Assembly (NCBI GenBank): GCA_035629075.1
Contig: DASPIK010000068.1
Span: 1-64,000, forward strand
Source: JAEZPW01 sp035629075
GTDB taxonomy: Bacteria; Acidobacteriota; Terriglobia; Terriglobales; Acidobacteriaceae
Length of the DNA: 64,000 nucleotides
Reading direction: 5' to 3'
Shown here: positions 9,222-16,748 of the stretch, in pieces
How the letters are laid out: every line of letters begins with the position of its first letter
How positions within the stretch are numbered: position 1 is the first letter of the stretch
Notes under the pieces: generated by a model
Told to the model about the DNA's origin: nothing
Seen by the model: the letters and a program-made list of their open reading frames with translations, nothing else
Databases searched by the model: none
Translations under genes and position numbers: made by a program

Positions 9222-9968
9222 ATGGCGTGGTACGCATACTGCATCACTGAACAACGCAATTTCCAAGGTAACTATCGTGCACGTCGGCCGTTCCCTATAG
9301 AAGGACTCCGGGGCGTGGGAGGGGCTCAGGTAATTGGTTACCCCAGCGGCGACTTTGCCGTAATAGCGAGTGAGTACGTTAGAACAGGCACGCTCGATCA
9401 GAAGTGCGCAGTGGAACACGCGCGTGTGATTGGCGAGTGTTTTCGTAGCGGCACGGTCCTTCCTTTCAAGTTCGGCACGGTATTCGATACCGACGAAGCC
9501 ATGCGCCAGGCCGTACGCAACAACCGCAAAACGTTCCTGGAAAGTGTTGCCCACCTGCGCGGGAAGTCGGAAATGCACGTCAAGGTGGTAGTGCCCAAAG
9601 CCGTTCTTGCCGCGGGCCCGGGAGATGATCTGGAAGTTCCGGCAGCGGTCGGCTCAGAATATCTTACGAAGTTGCGCTTAAAGGCTACTCGCGATCGCGA
9701 GCGCCAGACAAAAGCTCGCGCGCTTTCGCTTCAGGTTCACAAGCTCTTCAATCCAATCGACGAGGAAATCACCTGCAAACAGGCGGACTCGGGAGCCTTA
9801 CTTATTGATATAGCTCACCTGATTGACTCGAAGATGGTTGAAAAGTATCAGAATCGGCTTAGCACAGCCACGAAGCAGTTGAAAGATTGCGAGATTGCTA
9901 TCAGCGGCCCATGGCCTCCGTATCACTTCATGCCTGATAAACTGCGCCTGGTGAACGGAAACAGCTAA
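9222..9968 (+). CDS. GvpL/GvpF family protein, orphan
   Basis: A 248-residue protein with the hallmarks of the GvpL/GvpF gas-vesicle family: a two-part alpha/beta protein with the conserved central stretch EHARVIGECFRSGTVLPFKF followed by GTVF, and a C-terminal segment ending in GPWPPYHF, as in GvpF (YTGPWPPYnFV). In gas-vesicle operons these proteins help GvpA shell assembly. No gvpA, gvpN or other gvp gene is found nearby, so this copy is an orphan and probably has another role; such orphans are known outside gas-vesicle producers. ATG 9222 is preceded by GGAG at proper distance. The gene is a single unit ended by the hairpin at 9987. The family is confident; the role is unknown. Confidence 0.8.
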   Translation: MAWYAYCITEQRNFQGNYRARRPFPIEGLRGVGGAQVIGYPSGDFAVIASEYVRTGTLDQKCAVEHARVIGECFRSGTVLPFKFGTVFDTDEAMRQAVRNNRKTFLESVAHLRGKSEMHVKVVVPKAVLAAGPGDDLEVPAAVGSEYLTKLRLKATRDRERQTKARALSLQVHKLFNPIDEEITCKQADSGALLIDIAHLIDSKMVEKYQNRLSTATKQLKDCEIAISGPWPPYHFMPDKLRLVNGNS

Positions 9969-9986
9969 TAGCACTCGGCGACACCC

Positions 9987-10023
9987 AACAGCTCGAGACC
10001 ATGTCTCGGGCTGTTCTGTTTTT
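9987..10023 (+). terminator. Rho-independent terminator after the gvpL/F-like gene
   Basis: A 13-bp stem, AACAGCTCGAGAC (9987-9999) against GTCTCGGGCTGTT (10003-10015), with one G-T pair and a CAT loop, is followed by CTGTTTTT. It sits 19 bases after the stop codon. Confidence 0.9.
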
Positions 10024-10220
10024 GGAACAAAGAAGGGTCGCGATTACTTTCTCGGTATCGCTAGGTTGGTAAAGATCTGCGCTCCAGCCCGCTCATTTCG
10101 CTATGCATCGCTAATCCTGTTGTTAGCATGCGAAACTCGCACGCAGCCATAGACTCTGCCCGGTAAAGCTGCATCCAACGCATATAGCCGCAAGCAAGAA
10201 ATCCGGCCCCCTGGCGTCCT

Positions 10221-11861
10221 GTGATGCACATTACCAATTCCCCTCGGATCCTCGTCGTCGATGATGAACCCAACGTTCTCCTGACCGTGAAAGCGATCCT
10301 GAAGCAGGAAGCGTATGAAGTGGATGCTTGCGGCGATGGCGCAGCGGCGATCGCCGCCATACGCGAGCGTCACTACGACCTCGTATTGACGGATCTGAAG
10401 ATGCCTCACGTGGACGGCCTTGCAGTTCTGGCGGAGGTCCGCAAGCGCTCACCGAATACTGTCACCGTGGTCATGACGGGTTTCGCATCGCTCGACAGTG
10501 CGATCGGCGCTCTACAACTCGGAGCGTATGAATACCTGCTGAAACCCACCGACGTGGCGGAACTTAAGGCCGCAGTACGTCGCGCTCTTGAGCGGAAGCG
10601 CTTTTCAGAAATTGACACGCTTTACAGAATCACCAGGACGCTCACGAGTTCGCTCGATCGGGAGGCCATAGCTGCCGAAGTCTGCAACGCGACCAAACGA
10701 GTGCTTGGGGTCAACAGCGCTGACCTCGTGATCTTCGAACGAAACGGCGCCCTGTTTCAGATGGCAAGGACGGCAGCGGATGGCTGCTATCGCAAGTTGT
10801 TGTGCGAAGCCGGATTGCAAGCTGCCGTCGAAACGCTCAGACAGGGAGCGATCATTAGTTCCGACGATCCCAGTTTGTTAACAAACTTGTGCGGCGCACT
10901 ACTCAAATCGAGATCATTTGCGTTGCTGCCGGGTATTGCAGGCGGCCGGTTGGCCTGCGTGCTATGTGCAGACAACGGCTCTCAGCCGTACGAATTCCAT
11001 GCGTCGGTCCTGCGGTTCTTGCAGGCGCTCGCCAGCCAAGCTGCTCTGGCGCTGGAAAACGCATCGCTGGTAGACGAGTTGAAGAGAAACAACGACGAAC
11101 TTGCCACCGCCAACAGCAAGCTGCGCGAGTTGGACACGCTTAAGTCACAGTTCTTGAGCGTTGCGACGCACGAACTTCGGACACCCCTGAGCGTCATCCT
11201 CGGCTATAACGCGATGCTGGCTGAGGCCCTTCAGGACCGGCTCAGCCCCGACGAAAGTGAGACCCTGCGAGAGTCTGTGATCGCATGCAAACGGCTGATT
11301 CGACTGGTGAACTCGATGCTCGACGTAACCCAGATCGAATCCGGCAAAATGAGAATGGACTTCGCGCCGGCCGACCTGAAAGGCCTCGTCACCGGGGTGG
11401 CCTCGCTCTTCTACTACGAGGCTCACAAGAGGAAGGTCAGACTTCGGGTTGACCTGCCGCCGAAATTGCCTCAGGTCACCATGGATTCCGAGCGCATGCA
11501 GCAGGTGCTCATCAACCTCGTCAGTAATGCACTGAAGTTTACTGATGCAGGTGGCGCGATCACGCTTCGAGCAACCTTCGATTCTCAGCGTGATGTCGTG
11601 TGCTTGTCGGTCGCAGATACGGGGATCGGCATTGCATCCGCAGACCGGCATCGCATTTTTGACGAGTTCGCCCAGATCCGTCTACACAACAGTCTGCGGC
11701 ACCGAGAGGGATCGGGCTTGGGGCTTGCGATAGCCAAGCGCATCGTCGAGGCACACCACGGTGTGATTCAGGTCGAGAGCGAGCTTGGCAGGGGAAGCAC
11801 CTTCACGGTCACGGTGCCCAGTGCCCGAACGCCCGCGACTATCACGGCCATGACGGCGTGA
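10221..11861 (+). CDS. Hybrid histidine kinase: REC-GAF-HisKA-HATPase
   Basis: Cytoplasmic two-component sensor of 546 residues with an N-terminal receiver. Residues about 8-122 form a REC domain with acidic pocket VVDDE, phospho-acceptor Asp58 (LTDLKMP) and Lys108. Residues about 130-285 are a GAF-like domain, then a short coiled coil, the HisKA dimer helix with phosphorylated His317 (ATHELRTPLS), and an ATPase domain from about 420 with N-box NLVSNALKF, DTGIGI and GSGLGLAI. With no membrane segment it is likely driven by another kinase through REC or by a soluble ligand in GAF. The start is GTG 10221 or ATG 10224, and neither has a strong ribosome site. The sigma-54 regulator 1.3 kb downstream is a possible partner, but an opposite-strand gene separates them. 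Confidence 0.92.
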   Translation: MMHITNSPRILVVDDEPNVLLTVKAILKQEAYEVDACGDGAAAIAAIRERHYDLVLTDLKMPHVDGLAVLAEVRKRSPNTVTVVMTGFASLDSAIGALQLGAYEYLLKPTDVAELKAAVRRALERKRFSEIDTLYRITRTLTSSLDREAIAAEVCNATKRVLGVNSADLVIFERNGALFQMARTAADGCYRKLLCEAGLQAAVETLRQGAIISSDDPSLLTNLCGALLKSRSFALLPGIAGGRLACVLCADNGSQPYEFHASVLRFLQALASQAALALENASLVDELKRNNDELATANSKLRELDTLKSQFLSVATHELRTPLSVILGYNAMLAEALQDRLSPDESETLRESVIACKRLIRLVNSMLDVTQIESGKMRMDFAPADLKGLVTGVASLFYYEAHKRKVRLRVDLPPKLPQVTMDSERMQQVLINLVSNALKFTDAGGAITLRATFDSQRDVVCLSVADTGIGIASADRHRIFDEFAQIRLHNSLRHREGSGLGLAIAKRIVEAHHGVIQVESELGRGSTFTVTVPSARTPATITAMTA

Positions 11862-11918
11862 AAGCTGAAGCGCGTAGGCCGGCACCTGGATGGTGCTGGC
11901 CCTTCACGCTACCGTGGG

Positions 11919-12761
11919 TTAGGCAGCTTTTCGAATTTCGCGCGCACCAGCAACGCCACGCTTGGGCGCCCCGGTTCCGCCGCCGAACGTTGCAGCACCT
12001 GCTCCGAGTAACAGCATTACGAACGTACCAAGCGCTGCACCAGTGATGCCGGCTTGTGCTTGGTCTCCGCGCTGCTGCACAGTCTGCTGTACCTTGGCTT
12101 TTGCGGCTTGGTACTGCTGCTGTGCCTTCATGTACGTCTGCTCGTAGTTCGCAACTTGCTCTCTAGCCTGCTCTTGGCTGATGTTGTTTTTCTGGGCGAT
12201 AAGGTTGGCGATCTGTGTGCGTTCGTTGTCATCCAGCCTGCCGTCATCGAATGCCGTTTGGGCAAGCTGCTGTACCTCGGGATCTGTAGCCAATTCGACT
12301 ACCGATGGCTGTTGCTGGCCCTGGCCGGTTTGGATGGCTCCTTGCGCTGCGCCGGCGACAGTCTGCTTCAAACTTGAGGCGGTGCCGCCCACCAGCGCAC
12401 CGACCGTTGTCGTCAGGAGGTAGAAGGTGACCAGCGTGGCGAGACTCCAAGTTAGAAATCCGTGCACCATGCCATCGCCTCTCCGAGGTATGCCAGCCAG
12501 GCGCCCGGCGATGTAGCCACCAACGAAAAGCGCAATCAAGCCACTAATCACCCACCAGATCGCAGCACCGATTCCGAACGACGACGGCCTATCCTGCGTC
12601 GGATCGAAAGCAACAGCTCCAATGCCGATCCCGAGCAAGGACAGCAGGATCTGTATAGCTAGAACCGCGACGACGCCAGCAATGATTGCGCCCCACGAGA
12701 CTCTCTTGAGCGCAGCCGGAGCATTCCGGTCTGCAACTGCGTCCGCGTACACCTCTTCCAT
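11919..12761 (-). CDS. Multi-pass membrane protein of the YrzE / PhnA-like type
   Basis: A 280-residue inner membrane protein with about four hydrophobic helices: residues 20-50, 60-85, 100-125 and 240-265. The N-terminal half (KRVSWGAIIAGVVAVLAIQ, then GGYIAGRLAG) matches a conserved bacterial membrane family often labelled YrzE or PhnA-like, of unknown function. Between helices 3 and 4 there is a glutamine-rich, coiled-coil-like insert of about 90 residues (around 135-230), likely outside the membrane. ATG 12761 follows a weak GAAGGG. It stands between two signalling genes on the other strand, with no sign of an operon. Confidence 0.65.
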   Translation of the reverse strand: MEEVYADAVADRNAPAALKRVSWGAIIAGVVAVLAIQILLSLLGIGIGAVAFDPTQDRPSSFGIGAAIWWVISGLIALFVGGYIAGRLAGIPRRGDGMVHGFLTWSLATLVTFYLLTTTVGALVGGTASSLKQTVAGAAQGAIQTGQGQQQPSVVELATDPEVQQLAQTAFDDGRLDDNERTQIANLIAQKNNISQEQAREQVANYEQTYMKAQQQYQAAKAKVQQTVQQRGDQAQAGITGAALGTFVMLLLGAGAATFGGGTGAPKRGVAGAREIRKAA

Positions 12762-12840
12762 GACACAACCCTTCGTTTTGGATTTCCAGTTTGTTTCAGA
12801 TGCGCAGGAAACTTACTTGCAACCCGATTTCGCGAGCTGC

Positions 12841-12891
12841 GGCCTGGACCAGGCCCGACGGGGCGCTGAAGCTGGCGCCCGGACCAGGCCC
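12841..12891. repeat. Nested palindromes and an 11-base direct repeat
   Basis: GGCCTGGACCAGGCC (12841-12855) is itself a palindrome. GGACCAGGCCC occurs at 12846-12856 and again at 12881-12891. Between the copies lies a hairpin GGGCGC/GCGCCC (12861-12880). The block is in the 390-base leader upstream of the NtrC-type regulator and next to a possible -10 box TACAAT at 12926, so it may be an operator or leader structure. From 12930 to 13150 only a short GCTCC/GGAGC hairpin is seen. Confidence 0.5.
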
Positions 12892-13152
12892 CTAAGGTAT
12901 CTTCGTTCTACAAAATGGAACTGTAGTACAATCCGTGCGATCGTTTTCCGCATCTCAGAAAACTGCACTCCGCCGAGCTTGTTGGGGGCGCGAGCGATGG
13001 CGTGGACTCGCATACCATCCTTTTGTTGCAGGCGCTACGCGCGCCAGCAGGTGTCTGGGTCCCAAGAACAAGGGCTCCTCCGGAGCGACTCTCAGCAGTC
13101 AACCTGTCGGCCGGTTAGAGTGGGGTGCTTTTCTTCAGCGGAGGGTTCCGTG

Positions 13153-14658
13153 ATGTTGCCAACCCAGAAAACACGCGTGCTGATCGTCGACGACGACGGA
13201 AGTATGGCCAAGTATCTTCAGTCTTATTTGGCGCGTCGCAACTTCGACGTGAGCACGGCGGTGAGCGGCGAAGAGGCCATCCGGATGTTCCGCGTGTATG
13301 ATCCCACGCTGGTCCTGCTGGATTTGGCGATGCCGGGGATGAATGGAATCGAGACGCTGGAGCGCATGAAGCAGATCAAGCCCGACGTCTCGGTCATCAT
13401 GCTGTCCGCACAAAGCAGCCCCGAATTGATTTTCAAAGCCTCGAAGCTCGGTGCCGATGACTACATCGCTAAGCCTTTCGAGCCAAAAGAATTGGATATT
13501 CGCATCACAAAGGTGCTGGAAAAACAACAGTTGGTCACAGAAGTGACGCAGTTACGCGAACAGGTCAGGAAGCAGAACGACTTCACCATGCTCTTCGGAA
13601 CCAGTCCGAAGATGGAAGAGGTGAAGATGACGATTGAGCAAGTGGCGGACACGACGGCCACCGTGCTCATTCGCGGTGAAAGCGGAACCGGCAAGGAAGT
13701 TGTAGCGCGAATGGTTTACGCGCAGTCCTCCCGTCGAGAGAAACCCTTCGTGAAGGTCAATTGTGCGGCTATTCCGCATGAACTTCTCGAAAGCGAGTTG
13801 TTCGGCTATGAGCCGGGCGCATTCACCGGTGCTAACCGCCAAAAGCTGGGCAAGTTCGATCAGGCTAATAACGGCACCATATTCTTAGACGAAATCAGCG
13901 AGATGCACCCCGCGCTGCAGGCGAAATTGCTGCACGTCCTGCAGGACGGGGAGTTCGCCCGACTCGGCGGCAAGCGTGACATCGCCGTAGATGTGCGTGT
14001 GCTCGCGGCCACGAACAAGCCCCTGGAGCGAGCGGTAGAAGAAGGCATGTTCCGCGAGGACTTGTTCTATCGCCTGAACGTCGTGACAATTCACATCCCG
14101 CCCCTGCGGGAACGTCGCGAAGAAATTCCGCTCTTTATCGATTTCTTTCTTCGCAAGTACAGTGAGTACTACGGCAAGCAGCCACCGCCTTTCAGTGACT
14201 ACGCCATCAACCGCATGATGGAGTATTCGTGGCCGGGGAACATTCGCGAGTTGGAGAACCTGGCGAAGAGATACGTGATTGTAGGGAACGAGCCGCAGAT
14301 CATACGCGAACTCTCGACCCACAAGCCCATCATCTCGTCAATGACCGGGGCCAGCCCGATCTGGGGACTAAAGGACCAGCCCGCGAACCCGCAACCGCCA
14401 CCGCCGCAGGCGCCACCGCCTTCTTCGTTCGCCAAGCCCGGACCGAATGGAGAGATGGAAATGCCATCTCTGCTGGAAATCGGAAAAAGGGCGGCGATGC
14501 AGGCTGAGCGGGAAGCGATCGAGCGTGTACTGGCGCAAACACGCTGGAACCGTCGCCAGGCAGCGAAAATTCTCAAGATCAGCTATAAAGCGCTACTGAA
14601 TAAGCTAAAGGCGATGGAAGAGAATACCTCCCTCCAAAGTAAGCACCATTCTGCTTAG
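13153..14658 (+). CDS. Sigma-54-dependent response regulator, NtrC family
   Basis: Transcription activator that remodels sigma-54 RNA polymerase using ATP. It has 501 residues. Residues 1-125 are a receiver with phosphorylation site Asp57. Residues 145-385 are the AAA+ domain with Walker A GESGTGKE (175-182), the sigma-54 contact loop GAFTGA (222-227, intact) and Walker B TIFLDEIS. A Pro/Gln-rich linker at about 415-440 is followed by a Fis-type helix-turn-helix at about 455-490 (WNRRQAAKILKISYKALLN). ATG 13153 is chosen because the receiver begins right after it and GGAGG lies eight bases before; the frame is open for 177 codons upstream but that part is not protein-like. No cognate kinase is adjacent. 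Confidence 0.95.
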   Translation: MLPTQKTRVLIVDDDGSMAKYLQSYLARRNFDVSTAVSGEEAIRMFRVYDPTLVLLDLAMPGMNGIETLERMKQIKPDVSVIMLSAQSSPELIFKASKLGADDYIAKPFEPKELDIRITKVLEKQQLVTEVTQLREQVRKQNDFTMLFGTSPKMEEVKMTIEQVADTTATVLIRGESGTGKEVVARMVYAQSSRREKPFVKVNCAAIPHELLESELFGYEPGAFTGANRQKLGKFDQANNGTIFLDEISEMHPALQAKLLHVLQDGEFARLGGKRDIAVDVRVLAATNKPLERAVEEGMFREDLFYRLNVVTIHIPPLRERREEIPLFIDFFLRKYSEYYGKQPPPFSDYAINRMMEYSWPGNIRELENLAKRYVIVGNEPQIIRELSTHKPIISSMTGASPIWGLKDQPANPQPPPPQAPPPSSFAKPGPNGEMEMPSLLEIGKRAAMQAEREAIERVLAQTRWNRRQAAKILKISYKALLNKLKAMEENTSLQSKHHSA

Positions 14659-14719
14659 AGTGTGTATTAACGTACCACATTTGGCCGTGCAGGCGATGCG
14701 TGTGGGTTCCTTAAGGTTG

Positions 14720-14999
14720 TGCAAAACTATTGCCCTCCATTCGCTAAGTAGCGTGTACGCAAGGGGTTGATGTGGTTACGCCCAAAATGCCGCCAACAAC
14801 CTACTTTGGAGTCCCACGTGCTACTTAGGTGGGCAACGAAAAGAGGCCATATACACAATGAGTTTGACCCTCTTCCAAGATTCTCGACTTACCAACGACG
14901 TTCCGTCGTGAGGCGGAACAAGTTCTTGCATCGCCTTCCCTGACTTTCCCTCCCTCCCTTGCCTCTTTTAGAGACCCCGCGAAAGCGGGGTCTCTTTTT
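14720..14999 (+). ncRNA. Candidate small RNA ending in a strong terminator
   Basis: No open frame explains 14659-15218, yet a strong terminator closes at 14999, about 310 bases past the previous gene. Before it are three hairpins in series: CCCAC/GTGGG (around 14813-14833), AAGAGG/CCTCTT (around 14840-14873), and GTTCCGTC-GTGA-GGCGGAAC (around 14899-14918). This looks like an independent structured RNA of about 200-250 nt. I cannot assign it to a family. 6S RNA or a lineage-specific sRNA are possibilities. The 5' end is a guess. Confidence 0.3.
14971..14999 (+). terminator. Strong rho-independent terminator
   Basis: GAGACCCCGC-GAAA-GCGGGGTCTC followed by TTTTT: a perfect 10-bp stem with a GNRA-like tetraloop. 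It is the strongest terminator in the window and may end either the NtrC-type gene or the candidate RNA before it. Confidence 0.95.
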
Positions 15000-15218
15000 G
15001 TAAGCGTCTTTTTCTCGGAGTTGACGTTCATACTGTGCTGCTACTTTGGGTCTGTTGACCGCATCCAAGGTATTTCCGGGAGAGCAAGGGTTCGGGCGTA
15101 CTCCGGGCAGTTGACGCTATCTCCGGGGCACGCTTATGATGTGCGCTTTAGTCCGAGGGCCCCTGGGGATACCCCGTGAACGCAGGCGAGCGTATCTGGA
15201 GAGGCTAATAAGGCAGTG

Positions 15219-15590
15219 ATGGATAAAAAAAAGCTCGACAACTTTAAAAAGCTGCTCGAAGAACGACAACAGGCGCTGCGACGCAACGTCTCACGCACCG
15301 AGCTCGACGGCCGCAATGCTGAAGAAGGTACAGCGCAGGACATCGCAGACCGCGCGGCTACTTCGTACAACAAGGAATTCCTTTTCCACCAGAGCAACAG
15401 CGAGCGCCAGTTGCTGGCTATGGTAGAGGGCGCGCTGGAACGCATACGCGAGGGAAGTTTCGGGGAGTGCATCTCCTGCGGCAGAGAGATCAATCCGAAG
15501 CGTCTCGAAGCCGTTCCCTGGACACGACACTGCATCGAGTGTCAGGAGAAACTCGAGCAGGGTTTGCTCGAGGAAGCCGCCGGCGATTAA
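15219..15590 (+). CDS. TraR/DksA family zinc-finger protein
   Basis: A 123-residue member of the DksA/TraR family, which binds the RNA polymerase secondary channel and modulates initiation, often with ppGpp. Residues about 1-75 are the coiled-coil arm (lysine-rich start, then LDNFKKLLEERQQALRRN). The C-terminus has a complete four-cysteine zinc finger: CISC near 85 and CIEC near 106. The coiled-coil tip of DksA normally carries acidic residues (DxxDxA); here TAQDIADRAAT is close to that pattern. ATG 15219 follows AAGG by five bases; GTG 15216 is an alternative. It is a single gene with its own terminator. Confidence 0.9.
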   Translation: MDKKKLDNFKKLLEERQQALRRNVSRTELDGRNAEEGTAQDIADRAATSYNKEFLFHQSNSERQLLAMVEGALERIREGSFGECISCGREINPKRLEAVPWTRHCIECQEKLEQGLLEEAAGD

Positions 15591-15614
15591 ACGCAGCACG
15601 AGATATGCAGCAGG

Positions 15615-15639
15615 AGCCGCCCTACTTCGGGCGGCTTTT
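15615..15639 (+). terminator. Rho-independent terminator
   Basis: AGCCGCCC-TACTTC-GGGCGGCT followed by TTTT, 25 bases after the DksA/TraR stop codon. Confidence 0.9.
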
Positions 15640-15659
15640 GCATGTCTGACGTTAGAGTC

Positions 15660-16679
15660 TCAAGCGACGCTAGAGCCTGCAAAGTTCATGAGCCACTTGC
15701 CGCAGCCGATCACGGCGTGAGTCAGGCGCATGAAGTCGAGTTTGTCGGGTGTGTCTTGCATCGTGTGGTAGTGAGGGTAGCGGAACGGGGCCGTGTCTGT
15801 GACCATGATGGCGGGGTATCCATGTTCCCAGAATGCCCACTGGTCGGACCAGCCAACGCCTGGAATCGATGCGGGCGCTGCCATGCCCTCAGAAGGCAAT
15901 TCGGCGATGCGGCGAAAAGCCTCGATTGCGTCCTGCAGCAATCGTCTAGATTCGAGGTTGCCGACGAAACCCAGGAAGTTACCGGTGTCCGGGAAAAGCG
16001 AACCGATCCCTGCGGGGTATTGCTGGGTTCCGGGAGCATCGTAGTACGACCCGATCGTCTCGATCGAGAGCATGCCTCGGACTTTCACGCCGGCCTCGCG
16101 CAGCCGACGCGCGTAAACAAAGCTGCCCATGTCAGGAGTTTGGAAGTAAGGCGGCTCTTCGTTCACGAAGAACACAAACCGTAGCGTGCGGTCTGGGTGA
16201 GTATCTCTCAGTAACCGTGCAATCTCAAGAACGGCAGCAACTCCGCTCGCATTGTCGTTTGCTCCGGGCGTCCCTATGACGGAGTCGTAGTGTGCGCCGA
16301 CGACGACACTCTCACCAGCACGCACACCGGGCACAATCGCCTCTAAGTTGCGCACTTGCCTGCCAGCAACCACGTATGGGTGTTCCGTTACGTCATAGCC
16401 AAATTCCCGGAGCCTGCGTTCAATGTACGCAGACGCAGCCTGCAACTCGGCGAAGTGGTTCAGGTTGCGCTCGCCGATCTCCACGGAAAGAACGTGGACG
16501 TGTTTGGTTAGTCGACCTCGGATGTCAGCTTCTTCCGTACTAAGCGGTCGAGGGGTGCCTCTGAACGATAGCAGCGGCATGCGGAACGCTCGAAAAGCGA
16601 GAATAGCGGTGCCGGACAACGCGGCAACAACTAGAGCTGAAAACAGCCACGTGTTCTGGCGACGTAGTACGTTCTTCAT
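15660..16679 (-). CDS. M28 family zinc aminopeptidase-like protein, membrane-anchored
   Basis: Probable metallopeptidase of the M28 family, which cleaves N-terminal residues using two zinc ions. From ATG 16679 it has 339 residues. Residues about 10-30 are a membrane helix placing the enzyme in the periplasm. The catalytic core runs from about 90: the zinc ligands are seen in GAHYDS, the bridging Asp in ANDNASG, the Glu pair in NEEPP, a further acidic ligand near SIETIG, and the last His in HYHTMQDTPDKL. All expected ligands appear present. The start is doubtful: a GTG at 16715 has GAGGAG six bases upstream and would add 12 residues. It lies 70 bases downstream of the AsmA gene on the same strand and may be co-transcribed. 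Confidence 0.85.
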   Translation of the reverse strand: MKNVLRRQNTWLFSALVVAALSGTAILAFRAFRMPLLSFRGTPRPLSTEEADIRGRLTKHVHVLSVEIGERNLNHFAELQAASAYIERRLREFGYDVTEHPYVVAGRQVRNLEAIVPGVRAGESVVVGAHYDSVIGTPGANDNASGVAAVLEIARLLRDTHPDRTLRFVFFVNEEPPYFQTPDMGSFVYARRLREAGVKVRGMLSIETIGSYYDAPGTQQYPAGIGSLFPDTGNFLGFVGNLESRRLLQDAIEAFRRIAELPSEGMAAPASIPGVGWSDQWAFWEHGYPAIMVTDTAPFRYPHYHTMQDTPDKLDFMRLTHAVIGCGKWLMNFAGSSVA

Positions 16680-16748
16680 ACAAGGTCGCAGAGCGTGTAG
16701 TGTGACGAACCACACTGCACGCTCCTCAAGCGACAAAACTTATCGTTT

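Noticed and set aside
12622..13152. Upstream extension of the NtrC-type regulator by 177 codons
   Set aside because: The extension has no domain pattern and overlaps the start of the opposite-strand membrane protein; the receiver starts normally after ATG 13153.
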